NCBI RefSeq assembly: GCF_001592755.1
Contig: NZ_LUKF01000017.1
Span: forward strand, 251,646-315,645
Length of the DNA stretch: 64,000 bases
Source: Bdellovibrio bacteriovorus
Lineage (GTDB): Bacteria; Bdellovibrionota; Bdellovibrionia; Bdellovibrionales; Bdellovibrionaceae
Reading direction: 5' to 3'
Position numbers and translations under genes: made by a program. Below the pieces are notes generated by a model. It searched no databases. It saw only the letters and a list, made by a program, of their open reading frames with translations, and was not told where the DNA came from. Positions 18,025 to 26,345 of this stretch are shown here, one piece after another. Each line of letters begins with the position of its first letter. The first letter of the stretch is position 1.

Positions 18025-18579
18025 TTAATTGAGTTTGATATTCTTTAGAACCGCAAATGGGTTCTGGGGCTTTTCTGAGGGCATCTCTTCATTGTAGCTA
18101 AAGGGCTGTCCTTCCTCGGGAATTCTGCAATCCGAAGGCTTTCCGTCGACAGTTTCCGGGCATGCTGGATTAAAAGGCGCAGCAAGAGCCACGATCTCAT
18201 GAAGGAATTCCCCCATATCAAACACCATATTTTCGTATTCAGAGAATTCAGGGCCTTCCGTTGGAAGATCACTGACGTGGTTCACCTTTGAATACTTGCT
18301 ATTGCGAGGCTGATCTTGTTTAGGGATCAGGATCTCGTGAAACTTCTCATTCACTGGATAATCAATGTCGATACCGCAGCGAGAGCACACTTCCGGAGAC
18401 TTCGTCACGATACGGCCCGTAAGTTCGAAATCGCGAGAATTTAAGGGTTTAATGAAAAACTCAGTCTGATAATGATTCTTACCGACGATATCCTTCAGAA
18501 CGGCATTGGCCTCGCCCGTTTCTGTGGACCAGGAATAAGAGCGTCCTTCTTCAGGAACTTCGGTCAGTTTAATTTTCAT
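18025..18579 (-). CDS. YceD/DUF177 family protein
   Basis: Members of DUF177 are found before rpmF in most bacteria and have been linked to 23S rRNA metabolism in some. The 184-residue chain has the family's C-R-C-G-like segment (SPEVCSRCGIDIDYPV, about residue 55), an acidic middle and a second Cys pair (NPACPETVDGKPSDC) near the C-terminus, as in the metal-binding-type members. It opens the yceD-rpmF-fab operon on the minus strand. AGGAG precedes the ATG. Confidence 0.87.
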   Translation of the reverse strand: MKIKLTEVPEEGRSYSWSTETGEANAVLKDIVGKNHYQTEFFIKPLNSRDFELTGRIVTKSPEVCSRCGIDIDYPVNEKFHEILIPKQDQPRNSKYSKVNHVSDLPTEGPEFSEYENMVFDMGEFLHEIVALAAPFNPACPETVDGKPSDCRIPEEGQPFSYNEEMPSEKPQNPFAVLKNIKLN

Positions 18580-18831
18580 AAGAACTCCTCAAGTGCGGCC
18601 AAAATCAAGACTTTAACTAGTGGCAAGCAGGATGTTTTAAGGCATTTGGAAGCGCTAGGTCAAGCCCTGTTTTGCCCCCTTTTTCCTAATTGGAAATAAC
18701 GGGGATTAGACGGGAAAGATTCTAGGCGGCCTCAAAATAGGCGGTTTTAAGATTGTTAACATAAAGGCCCCGAGGCTTTTGGAATCCCACGGCAACTTGT
18801 TTATTTTTATATAAATCACAAGGAGAGACTC

Positions 18832-19377
18832 ATGAAGCGTTTGGTTTTAGCTTTAGCAGCGGTATCTATGTTTCATTCATTCCCGGCATATGCCGCTATC
18901 AACACGGCGAACATTATTCAGGTTCAGGCGACCGTGGTTTCGGTAGATCAGAAAAGTCGCAAGATTGTTTTAAAAACAGATTCTGGTGAAGAGGTCGCAG
19001 TGGTCGCTGGAGACGAAGTTAGAAACTTCGCCCAAATTAAAAAAGGCGATGTTCTGAAAGTCGACTATCAAGAGTCCCTAGCTTGGGATATTAAAAAAGG
19101 GGGCGGGGCTCCGGTGGCGATGAGTGAGTCGACTGAAATGGATGAGGCGCAACCCGGACAAAAACCTGCCGCGCGCATGGTGAATCAAGTGACGGCGACA
19201 GGCACTGTGATCAAAGTGAATTCAAAAGCTCAGGCTATTACGGTGAAAGGTCCGGAAAGAACTATTGTTCTTCAGGTGCCTAAACCAGATGTCTTAAAAA
19301 GTATAAAAGTGGGAGATCAGATCCAGGCCTCTTATACAGAAGCCATGGCTGTCTCTGTTGAATCCGTGAAAAAATAA
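18832..19377 (+). CDS. Exported protein with two similar beta-rich repeats
   Basis: A 181-residue protein with signal peptide 1-21 (ending AYA). Two related segments follow, about residues 31-80 (QVQATVVSVDQKSRKIVLKT) and 118-170 (QVTATGTVIKVNSKAQAITV), each ending in a ...GD-x-[IL]-x-[AV]-x-Y-x-E/S pattern (KKGDVLKVDYQES, KVGDQIQASYTEA). This looks like a duplicated small barrel of the kind seen in DUF5666 or OB-like domains; the family name is a guess. AAGGAGAG precedes the ATG. It stands alone and its stop abuts the stop of the convergent substrate-binding gene. Confidence 0.72.
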   Translation: MKRLVLALAAVSMFHSFPAYAAINTANIIQVQATVVSVDQKSRKIVLKTDSGEEVAVVAGDEVRNFAQIKKGDVLKVDYQESLAWDIKKGGGAPVAMSESTEMDEAQPGQKPAARMVNQVTATGTVIKVNSKAQAITVKGPERTIVLQVPKPDVLKSIKVGDQIQASYTEAMAVSVESVKK

Positions 19378-20310
19378 TTAGTAGTTCGTATAGAGGTCTT
19401 CAGCTTTGGGTGAAGACTTAATCAGCTTTAGATCCTTTAACTGTTGAACCAAGGTGCTCCAGCGGGTGGAACTCATGGAGCCCAAGGTTTCTTTTGTTTC
19501 AATCAAAGGCTTTTGAACTTCTGCCGCCTTATTGAAAGTTTGCAAATCAAAGGCTTTGTTCAGTGTAGCCATGTGTTTATTCGTCTCTTTAGGATCTTTC
19601 AGATAGGCGATCCAACCTTCACGCGAAGCTGCGACAAACTTTTTAACTAGTTCTGGCTTTTTAGAAAGCGTTTCTTCTGTGGCGCCAATCACCACCAGAT
19701 AGGGGTTAAAACCCTCTTCGGCAATTAAGAATGTCTTTACTTTAGCTCCGGCTTTTTCTGCGCTTAAAGGCTCTGTTGTGATGAAGCCCTGCTGAGAGAA
19801 ATTCTTGTCGTTCAAAAAGTTACTCACTCCGCCAGCGTAAGGCACTACTTTCACTTTGGGTTTGCCGAATTTTTTTACGAGGTACTGATAGTAAGGCAGA
19901 CCCGACTGCATCGAAAGAATGCCTTCACTCATAAAAACATCTTTCAGGTTTTTATAATTTTTTTCCGCGTGGCTCATCACGATGTAAGGTGATGTTTGAT
20001 AGACAGCAAACAGACCTTTGACTTTGTTTTTCGAATTGCGATCTTGAGAAAGAATCACTTCATCAGCACTGACAATAGCGAATTCCACTTTGCCGTTTGC
20101 AAGCATTTGTACTGTGGGCGTGCCAGATCCACCTTCTAAGATTTTCACATCTAAACCATGCTTTTTGTAAATCCCTTGAAGGGCGGCCGCATAAAATCCA
20201 CCGAATTCTGGTTCTGCTTTCCAATTCAACGCCAGTGTGACTGACGTCGGTGTTTGAGCAAAAGCCGGGGAGACTAAAAGAAAAGCGAAACTTAAAAGCC
20301 AAGATTTCAT
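19378..20310 (-). CDS. ABC transporter substrate-binding protein, NMT1/THI5/SsuA type
   Basis: Periplasmic binding protein of 310 residues with signal peptide (about 1-18, ending AFA). The mature start VTLALNWKAEPEFGGFYAA followed by QGIYKKHGLDVKILEGGSG is typical of the NMT1/THI5-like fold, which captures pyrimidine precursors of thiamine, taurine, sulfonates or nitriles; ligand choice cannot be read safely. The start at 20310 is set by AAGGA 7 bases upstream. Last gene of an operon with permease, ATPase and an oxygenase-like gene. Confidence 0.88.
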   Translation of the reverse strand: MKSWLLSFAFLLVSPAFAQTPTSVTLALNWKAEPEFGGFYAAALQGIYKKHGLDVKILEGGSGTPTVQMLANGKVEFAIVSADEVILSQDRNSKNKVKGLFAVYQTSPYIVMSHAEKNYKNLKDVFMSEGILSMQSGLPYYQYLVKKFGKPKVKVVPYAGGVSNFLNDKNFSQQGFITTEPLSAEKAGAKVKTFLIAEEGFNPYLVVIGATEETLSKKPELVKKFVAASREGWIAYLKDPKETNKHMATLNKAFDLQTFNKAAEVQKPLIETKETLGSMSSTRWSTLVQQLKDLKLIKSSPKAEDLYTNY

Positions 20311-20320
20311 TTCAAAGTCC

Positions 20321-21076
20321 TTATTCTTGTGATGAAGAGGCAAAAGGTCGTCGCAACACGATGAGTTTGTGTACGGCTGTTAGTGTGCCCATAAATAATA
20401 GTCCCATGAGTGATAACAATAATAATGCCGCAAAGACGATGTCTACTCTTTGCTGTGTGCGTGCTGAATCAATCAAAGCACCTAAGCCGCCACCGCCGAC
20501 GAACTCCCCCGCGATGGCTCCGATAATGGAAAGACCGGCTGAGATCTTTAGTCCAGAATAGATATAAGAGTAGGCCGAAGGGATGCGAAGTTTTAAAAGC
20601 ATTTGCAAACGAGACGCATGATAAATCCGAAAGAGATCTTTTTGAGATTCACTGGCACTTTCTAGGCCCATCAGTGTATTTGCGATAATCGGAAACAACG
20701 AGACGATAAAGCTAGACGCGATTACTGTGGGCGCTCCAAAGCCGAAATAGATCACCAATAACGGAGCAATGGCGATAATCGGGACAGTTTGAAAAAACAC
20801 GGCAAACGGCAAAATGGCGCGTTTTAAGAGATCTGACAGTGAGAATACAAACGCGATCAAGTTGCCGATGAGGATACTCAAGGCGAGTCCAGCAAGAACA
20901 TTGAAAAGAGTTTCTTTAAATGCCGTCGCAAGGTCCTCATGTATTTCTTGAAGTGTTTTTAAGACGGATGTTGGTGCAGGAATTAAAGTATCACTTATAA
21001 GACCTATTTGAACGGCTAGTTCTAAAAGCAAAGTAAGAACAATGAAGCTTATCACTGCAGGAAGAAAGCGTTTCAT
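20321..21076 (-). CDS. ABC transporter permease, SsuC/TauC/ThiX type
   Basis: Inner-membrane permease of 251 residues with about 6 helices. The cytoplasmic coupling loop E-A-A-like motif appears as FRIYHASRLQMLLKLRIPSA, followed by YIYSGLKISAGLSIIGAIAGEF, which is characteristic of the sulfonate/nitrate/taurine permease family. Its start overlaps the ATPase gene by 4 bases, so translation is coupled. It ends 11 bases before the binding-protein gene. Confidence 0.9.
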   Translation of the reverse strand: MKRFLPAVISFIVLTLLLELAVQIGLISDTLIPAPTSVLKTLQEIHEDLATAFKETLFNVLAGLALSILIGNLIAFVFSLSDLLKRAILPFAVFFQTVPIIAIAPLLVIYFGFGAPTVIASSFIVSLFPIIANTLMGLESASESQKDLFRIYHASRLQMLLKLRIPSAYSYIYSGLKISAGLSIIGAIAGEFVGGGGLGALIDSARTQQRVDIVFAALLLLSLMGLLFMGTLTAVHKLIVLRRPFASSSQE

Positions 21077-21822
21077 TCTTTAAACCTCGCCGAGATACTT
21101 CTAACAATATGGTTTAAGTCTTCAGATGTGCGAAGCTCTTCCGTGCGATGGGCGGGAAGTTCCACTTTTTGATCAACGACTTTTTTTGCACCAGGTCCTT
21201 TTAACATAATAATTCGCTCAGAAAGATAAGTGGATTCAAACAAAGAATGAGTCACAAACACGATCGTCATTTTTTCTTTCTTCCACAATTCTAGAAGCTG
21301 ATTTTGCATTTCAAAGCGCGTGTTTTCATCCAGGGCGGCGAAAGGTTCGTCCATTAACAAAAGTCGAGGTTGGTTGACTAAAGCCCGCGCTAACGAAACA
21401 CGCATTTTCATTCCGCCAGACAGTTCATGGGGAAAAAGATTTTCGCTGTCTTCCAGGTGAACTTTTTTAAGTGCCGCACGGACGCGATTTGATTTTTCGT
21501 CGGCAGAAACTTTTTTTAAATCATCACTGAGCTCAAAAGGCAGAGCGACATTTTCAAAGACATTGCGCCAGGGGAGTAGGTTGGCTTCTTGAAAAACGAA
21601 ACTAAAAATATTTCTGCCAGACGGGGAGAGGCTCACCTCCCCTTTTGTGGGTTTTTCTAGACCTGCGATCAATCTCAAAAGAGTGGACTTGCCGCAACCT
21701 GACGGACCGACGAGTGAAACAAACGAGCCGGGTTCAATCTTTAGATTCAGATCCTGAATGACTTCACGCTTTTGAAAGCTTTTATGAAGATCTTTGATTT
21801 CAATGCCCAAGCCCTCGCTCAT
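21073..21822 (-). CDS. ABC transporter ATPase, SsuB/TauB type
   Basis: A 249-residue ATP-binding subunit. Walker A GPSGCGKST (about residue 40), Q-loop FVFQEANLLPWRNV, signature LSGGMKMRVSLARAL, Walker B LLLMDEPFAALD and the switch H in FVTHSLFES are all intact. The family imports sulfonates, taurine, nitrate or pyrimidines. It begins 2 bases after the oxygenase-like gene and overlaps the permease gene by 4 bases. Confidence 0.93.
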   Translation of the reverse strand: MSEGLGIEIKDLHKSFQKREVIQDLNLKIEPGSFVSLVGPSGCGKSTLLRLIAGLEKPTKGEVSLSPSGRNIFSFVFQEANLLPWRNVFENVALPFELSDDLKKVSADEKSNRVRAALKKVHLEDSENLFPHELSGGMKMRVSLARALVNQPRLLLMDEPFAALDENTRFEMQNQLLELWKKEKMTIVFVTHSLFESTYLSERIIMLKGPGAKKVVDQKVELPAHRTEELRTSEDLNHIVRSISARFKE

Positions 21823-21824
21823 CC

Positions 21825-22439
21825 CTACACCCAGTCGTAATTAAAGCTGATGCTAATGCGTTCTTTGTGGGCATCGTTCTTAGGCACTTCATGACGAAGC
21901 CAGCTTTCAAACAACACCACGTGACCTTCTTGAGGTGCTAAAGAGTAATGACGTTGGTTATGGTCTTTCGCATTGTGTTTGCGCGGGGGCGACGCCATAA
22001 AAGAATCAAGGCGTGGGTCTTCAAACTTGATGGAAGAACAGTTTTTCGGTGTTTGAACATAATAAGTTCCGCTGATCACCGAAAGCGGATGAATGTGCAT
22101 GGTGTGAATCACATCCGTCGGCATGATATTCACCCAGCAGGAAGTCATTCTCAGCTCTTTGGGGTCGATATCCATCTCTAGATGCTTTACGAATTTACGA
22201 ACATGTTTGTTGATTTCTTTTTCTAGCGTTTCAAATGTCGAAGAGTAGCGATGCAGTTGCGATAAAGAACCATAAGAAGTGTAGCCTCCTTTATAATTCT
22301 TTTTTGACCATGCCTGTCCTTCTTCATCGATCTGGGCAAACTTGTACGCTTCATCTTTAAGTTCTTTAAGAAGTTTTGGCTGCCCCTTCACTGCCAAAGG
22401 GGAGTAATAAACGAATGTCGGGAACAGGGTTTTGATCAT
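21825..22439 (-). CDS. Putative 2OG-Fe(II) oxygenase (TIGR02466-like)
   Basis: A 204-residue cytoplasmic protein whose pattern resembles the TIGR02466 group of putative 2-oxoglutarate/Fe(II) oxygenases: N-terminal FPTFVYY, a WVNIMPTDVIHTMHIHPLS block with two histidines, GTYYVQTPKN, and a C-terminal LFESWLRHEVPKN followed by RISISFNYDWV. The first H block, the H of LRH and the last R could supply iron and cosubstrate ligands. It is the first gene of an operon with an NMT1/SsuA-type importer, an arrangement that recalls tauABCD, where the oxygenase frees sulfite from taurine. That parallel is inference. Confidence 0.75.
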   Translation of the reverse strand: MIKTLFPTFVYYSPLAVKGQPKLLKELKDEAYKFAQIDEEGQAWSKKNYKGGYTSYGSLSQLHRYSSTFETLEKEINKHVRKFVKHLEMDIDPKELRMTSCWVNIMPTDVIHTMHIHPLSVISGTYYVQTPKNCSSIKFEDPRLDSFMASPPRKHNAKDHNQRHYSLAPQEGHVVLFESWLRHEVPKNDAHKERISISFNYDWV

Positions 22440-22584
22440 TTTGAGACGCCTTTTAAAGTCGCTTTATTAGCTTTCAAGATAGGGCGAATCCCGTCTCATT
22501 TCAAGAAGTTCACTACTAGTTAGACATGTGTTAGGCGCTTTTTCGGCGTCACCTCTGTCAGCGCAAAAATAACGGGGTTCCGCG

Positions 22585-22600
22585 TGGCACCGCACTTGCT
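22585..22600 (+). promoter_or_regulatory. Sigma-54 (RpoN) -24/-12 promoter
   Basis: TGGCAC (22585-22590), N5, TTGCT (22596-22600) is an exact consensus match. The predicted start near 22611 gives a 20-base leader holding the AAGGAG ribosome site of the gene at 22632. Confidence 0.85.
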
Positions 22601-22631
22601 TTAGTAATCAGTATCCACAAGGAGTGAAACT

Positions 22632-22961
22632 ATGAAAAAGCAAGTTCTTGTAACAATCATCGCTATGATTCCTGCTGTGAGCTTCGCTAAGATCTCGGAC
22701 TTTAACGCTCTTATTTCTGAGAACGTAAAAGCTCAAGGCGAGTTGCACTCTACAGTGAAGGGCAATATTGATGAAGCCCGCGATCAAGCCGCTGCAGCTC
22801 AAGTTCGTGAGCGTATCGTTGTTGTTGAAAATTCAGGCGTGTCTTATAATTCTCCGACTAAAAAAGATCTTTTGGCTTTTAAAAAGGAAAAGAGATCTCA
22901 CCGCGCTTCTGAATCAAAACAATTCGAGCGTTTGGCTTCTGAAATCAGCTCTGCAGAGTAA
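22632..22961 (+). CDS. Small exported protein under sigma-54 control
   Basis: A 109-residue protein with signal peptide about 1-18 (ending SFA). The mature chain is hydrophilic and largely helical (LISENVKAQGELHSTVKGNI, then DEARDQAAAAQVRERIVVVE) with no cysteine and no known motif. AAGGAG precedes the ATG. It has its own sigma-54-type promoter and its own terminator, so it is a single-gene unit and could be made in large amounts under particular conditions. Family not recognised. Confidence 0.72.
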   Translation: MKKQVLVTIIAMIPAVSFAKISDFNALISENVKAQGELHSTVKGNIDEARDQAAAAQVRERIVVVENSGVSYNSPTKKDLLAFKKEKRSHRASESKQFERLASEISSAE

Positions 22962-22991
22962 TTTTCTAAGTTAATTTAAATATGAACCACC

Positions 22992-23021
22992 AACGCCTTC
23001 CTAAAAAGAAGGCGTTTTTTT
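22992..23021 (+). terminator. Intrinsic terminator after the small exported protein gene
   Basis: Perfect arms AACGCCTTC (22992-23000) and GAAGGCGTT (23008-23016) with a 7-base loop, then a T run. Confidence 0.9.
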
Positions 23022-23086
23022 ATTGAGCAAAAGGCCGGGTTAAGTGCCGATCAGGCGGTTAGTTTAAAACCGCGACATATCTGGAG

Positions 23087-23623
23087 TTAAAGGATGAGCT
23101 TGCGAAGCTCTTGTTGTGAGTAAACGTAGTCTGCGTAAACCATCGTGTTCGTGATGTTTCTATGGCCTAAAGCTACCTGAACTAGGCGCAAATCCTTTGT
23201 CTTCTGATAGAGTTCGATCGCAAAAGTATGCCTTAACGCATGGAACTTCTTTGGAACGGGGCGATATAGCTGCCAGACCTGATAGAGACGATCATAGGTG
23301 ATAGGAAAAACCTTCGTTCCACCTTGGTTTTCGGCGAAGCGATGAAGTCTTGCAAAAAGCTGGGAATGAAGCGGGATTTCACGGTCATTCGAGCTCTTTA
23401 AACCCCGGATAAAAACCGTTTCATCATAAGGGTTCAAATCGCTGCGTTGAATGTTCAAAATTTCCTGAGCCCGGGCGCCAGTTCTTAATCCCACCCAAAT
23501 CATCAAGCAGTTGCGGGGATCGCGATCTTCAAAATCTGTGAGAATTTTTCGCAAACGTTCTGATTCGGGCGCGAGAAGATATTTGTTTTTATTGAGCTGA
23601 TACCGAGGTGCTGCCGATGCCAT
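23087..23623 (-). CDS. Short tyrosine recombinase, catalytic domain only
   Basis: A 178-residue protein that corresponds only to the catalytic domain of phage-integrase/Xer recombinases. All active-site positions are present: R51 in GLRTGARAQEI, K76, H128 and R131 in HALRH, H154 in LGHRN and Y163 in TMVYADY. The usual SAM-like core-binding domain of about 100 residues is missing, and a stop codon lies two codons before the ATG, so it is not simply an annotation cut. It may be a remnant or a stand-alone catalytic form. No att-like repeat or cargo is visible nearby. There is no clear ribosome binding site. Confidence 0.8.
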   Translation of the reverse strand: MASAAPRYQLNKNKYLLAPESERLRKILTDFEDRDPRNCLMIWVGLRTGARAQEILNIQRSDLNPYDETVFIRGLKSSNDREIPLHSQLFARLHRFAENQGGTKVFPITYDRLYQVWQLYRPVPKKFHALRHTFAIELYQKTKDLRLVQVALGHRNITNTMVYADYVYSQQELRKLIL

Positions 23624-24004
23624 AACTCATCATCAAGAGTCCAGGTGGCTTTGACAACCGATATTCGTGACGCTTCGCATCCAAAGTGGTGATATATAGA
23701 AAATCTTTGTTTAGACGCAATGCGTGATAAATAGATGCACCGCAATAGCCGGGGATCCCTCAAAAACCATCAATAAAATATCTAATAATATCAATAACTT
23801 AATACTAAAGAATATAACTATAAGCTTTAGGCGAATTTGAAAAAAGGCATGCTGGGGTACCACTGGATGGATTCTTTTGTGGTTTCAATGACTTAGCTTG
23901 ACTCCTCAAAGACCCTCAAACAATCATATATGTATTATACAACGTTATTTATTGTGAGTAACAATATAAATATTGTGAAATGCAATAGTCCTGAAGGGGT
24001 TTAA
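23624..24004 (+). other. AT-rich region between recombinase and HTH gene
   Basis: No gene is supported. The left 140 bases are of ordinary composition; from about 23760 the sequence is much richer in A and T than its surroundings. It ends with paired ATTGTGA repeats before the HTH gene. It may hold divergent promoters, but no clear -35/-10 pair with normal spacing was found. Confidence 0.5.
23951..23986 (+). promoter_or_regulatory. Paired ATTGTGA-N-AAT operator-like repeats
   Basis: ATTGTGAGTAACAAT (23951-23965) and ATTGTGAAATGCAAT (23972-23986) are direct repeats exactly 21 bases apart, two helix turns. The first is itself a palindrome (ATTGT/ACAAT), and ACAATAT-AA-ATATTGT bridges the two. 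They end 18 bases before the ATG of the HTH gene, a position suited to autoregulation. Confidence 0.5.
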
Positions 24005-24595
24005 ATGGAAATGGACGTTCTGGGTCTAGGTCAGGAGATGGATGAAAAGACCACTTTAAACGAGGGCTTTTTGGAGGGGGATGCAGGCCCCCGTTCAAAG
24101 ACATCGCTTCGAATCCATTACGAGGCTCAAGTCTCAGTCATTCAAAAACAGATCGGGAGCTTGGAAGAAATTCGCGGGATTTTAGGGCTTTCTCAACGCA
24201 AAATGGCCCAACTTCTTTTGGTCGATCCTTCCAGTTGGACGCGTTGGACGAAACAGAGTGATGAAGCACCCCCACATATTTGGCGGGCGTTGCAATGGTA
24301 TATGGCTCTTCGCGAAAAGATTCCGGGTTTAACTCCTCAGTATTTTATCAGTACAAATCCCCAGGTTTTGCATCAAAAGGCTTTAAAAGAAGTCGATTTG
24401 GAACGTCAGCAGCGCATGGAAGACATGGCGCAATTGTCGGTAAAATTAGAGGGAATCGCTCATGAACGCGATACTCTTCGCGGGGAGATTTCTTCGCTGA
24501 AAAAAGACCTGAATTTTCATAAGAAGATGAGTATAGTCATCCTTTTAATTAGTTTATCCTGGTTCGCCGTTTTGTGGTTTTGGAAAGGCCTATGA
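24005..24595 (+). CDS. HTH protein with coiled coil and C-terminal membrane anchor
   Basis: A 196-residue protein. Residues about 54-85 resemble an XRE-type helix-turn-helix (LEEIRGILGLSQRKMAQLLL followed by VDPSSWTRW). Residues about 125-172 are charged and heptad-like, suggesting a coiled coil. Residues about 174-192 form one strongly hydrophobic segment ending LWFWKGL, so the protein would be anchored with its DNA-binding part in the cytoplasm; this is opposite in order to RodZ. GAAGGGG precedes the ATG by 5 bases. The stop overlaps the argS start as ATGA, so translation is coupled. Paired repeats lie just upstream. Family not recognised. Confidence 0.7.
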   Translation: MEMDVLGLGQEMDEKTTLNEGFLEGDAGPRSKTSLRIHYEAQVSVIQKQIGSLEEIRGILGLSQRKMAQLLLVDPSSWTRWTKQSDEAPPHIWRALQWYMALREKIPGLTPQYFISTNPQVLHQKALKEVDLERQQRMEDMAQLSVKLEGIAHERDTLRGEISSLKKDLNFHKKMSIVILLISLSWFAVLWFWKGL

Positions 24596-26337
24596 TTAAG
24601 CACGACTCAATTCGACTTTTAGCTACGAAAAAAATCTCTGAAGCCATTCAAAAGATGGGTCAAAGCCTTTCGGAAGAAGAAATCTATAAAGCTCTTGTTG
24701 AACCTCCTCAATCAGATATGGGTGATCTGGCTTTTGGTTGTTTTACGTTGGCAAAAGCTTTAAAAAAAGGTCCTCCACAAATTGCCGGAGAAATCGCGCA
24801 GAATTTTTTAGCGGATCCATTAATTGAAAAAGTTCAGGCGGCAGGTCCTTATTTAAATATCACTTTTTCTCCTGTTTGCCATGGAACTCAAGTTTTAGAG
24901 ACTATTTTAGATGGCAGTTTCTTTAAGAAGCCTTTGGTCGAAAAATCTCCAAAAACAATGATCGAATATTCTCAGCCGAACACTCACAAAGAACTTCATG
25001 TGGGTCATATGAGAAATCTGTGTCTTGGTGATGCAATTGTTCGCATGCTTCGCTATGCGGGTCGCGATATTGTCGCTTCCACTTTCCCGGGCGATATGGG
25101 AACACACGTGGCGAAATGCCTTTGGTATATGAAAAAGCACAACCAAGAGCCTGTCCCTGAAACTGGCAAGGGCGAGTGGTTGGGCCGCATGTATTCCAAA
25201 GCCAATCTTCTTTTAGAAGATCAAAACGGAACTCCGCAAGAAGCTATTAATAGACAAGAATTGACAGACATTCTTCATCAGTTGGAATCTAAATCCGGTC
25301 CTTACTTTGATCTATGGAAAGAGACCCGCGAATGGTCGATTGCCTTGATGAAAAAGGTCTATGACTGGGCCGGTGTTCACTTCGACGAATGGTATTTTGA
25401 ATCTGAAATGGATTCTCCATCTGTGGCTTGGGTGAAGGATCTTTATGCGCAAGGAAAGCTTGAAAAGTCAGAAGGCGCGATCGGTAAGAATTTGGAAGCT
25501 GAAAACTTAGGTTTTTGCATGCTTTTAAAATCCGATGGCACAGGTCTTTACGCGACGAAAGATTTGCTACTTGCAAAGCATAAGTTTGAAGATGTGCACA
25601 TTGAAAAAAGCGTTTACGTCGTGGATATGCGCCAGGCTTTGCATTTTAAACAAGTTTTCCGCGTTCTTGAGATGTTGGGTTTTGAGCAAGCTAAAAACTG
25701 CTTCCATCTTCAATATAATTATGTGGAACTTCCTGATGGCGCCATGAGTTCTCGTAAAGGAAATATTGTTCCCTTAACTGAGCTTGTCCATCGCATGGAA
25801 GAACACGTTAAGACGACGTACTTACACCGTTATGAAAACGAGTGGAGCAAAGAAGATATTGTGCGCACGGCTGAACAGGTGGCTAAAGGCGCGATCTTCT
25901 ATGGAATGCTTCGTATGGATACAAATAAGAAGATCGTGTTCGACATGAACGAGTGGCTGAAGCTAGATGGGGAGTCTGGACCTTTTGTTCAGTACTCTTA
26001 TGCGCGTATTGCAAGTCTGGGACGGAAGTTCCCGCGCACGCAAAAGAATGTGGATTGGTCTAAACTGACTCACTCTTCAGAGCGTCAGTTGATGCAGGCC
26101 CTGTTCGGGTTCAATACCGCGGTTGCGCAAGCGGCAGAAAACTTTAAGCCGGCGGCGATCTGTACTTATTTGTATGAGTTGGCGAAAAAGTTTAACGTCT
26201 TTTATCATGAGTGTCCGATTGGCACCGAGAAGGATGAAACAACTCGTGAAGCACGTCTTGCTTTGGCGTCCGCAGTGGGTGTCACTCTTAAAAACGGCCT
26301 TTCTGTTCTAGGAATGCCGGCACCAGAGAAAATGTAA
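24592..26337 (+). CDS. argS: Arginyl-tRNA synthetase
   Basis: Charges tRNA-Arg. A class I enzyme of 581 residues: N-terminal Add-1-like domain, the HIGH-type motif ELHVGHMRN (about residue 136), the KMSKS-type motif as MSSRKGN (about residue 384) and the all-helical DALR anticodon-binding domain ending LSVLGMPAPEKM. The start at 24592 gives an ATGA overlap with the preceding HTH gene; GGAAAGG lies 3 bases upstream. A hairpin follows the stop. Confidence 0.96.
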   Translation: MIKHDSIRLLATKKISEAIQKMGQSLSEEEIYKALVEPPQSDMGDLAFGCFTLAKALKKGPPQIAGEIAQNFLADPLIEKVQAAGPYLNITFSPVCHGTQVLETILDGSFFKKPLVEKSPKTMIEYSQPNTHKELHVGHMRNLCLGDAIVRMLRYAGRDIVASTFPGDMGTHVAKCLWYMKKHNQEPVPETGKGEWLGRMYSKANLLLEDQNGTPQEAINRQELTDILHQLESKSGPYFDLWKETREWSIALMKKVYDWAGVHFDEWYFESEMDSPSVAWVKDLYAQGKLEKSEGAIGKNLEAENLGFCMLLKSDGTGLYATKDLLLAKHKFEDVHIEKSVYVVDMRQALHFKQVFRVLEMLGFEQAKNCFHLQYNYVELPDGAMSSRKGNIVPLTELVHRMEEHVKTTYLHRYENEWSKEDIVRTAEQVAKGAIFYGMLRMDTNKKIVFDMNEWLKLDGESGPFVQYSYARIASLGRKFPRTQKNVDWSKLTHSSERQLMQALFGFNTAVAQAAENFKPAAICTYLYELAKKFNVFYHECPIGTEKDETTREARLALASAVGVTLKNGLSVLGMPAPEKM

Positions 26338-26345
26338 TGGGAATG

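Noticed and set aside
22440-22584. Possible TPP riboswitch before the NMT1-type importer operon
   Set aside because: The CUGAGA and ACCUGAU-type thi-box motifs are absent on the minus strand.
23503-23763. 86-residue frame overlapping the recombinase start, considered as its missing N-terminal domain
   Set aside because: The frame runs through the recombinase gene in another phase and does not resemble a SAM-like core-binding domain.
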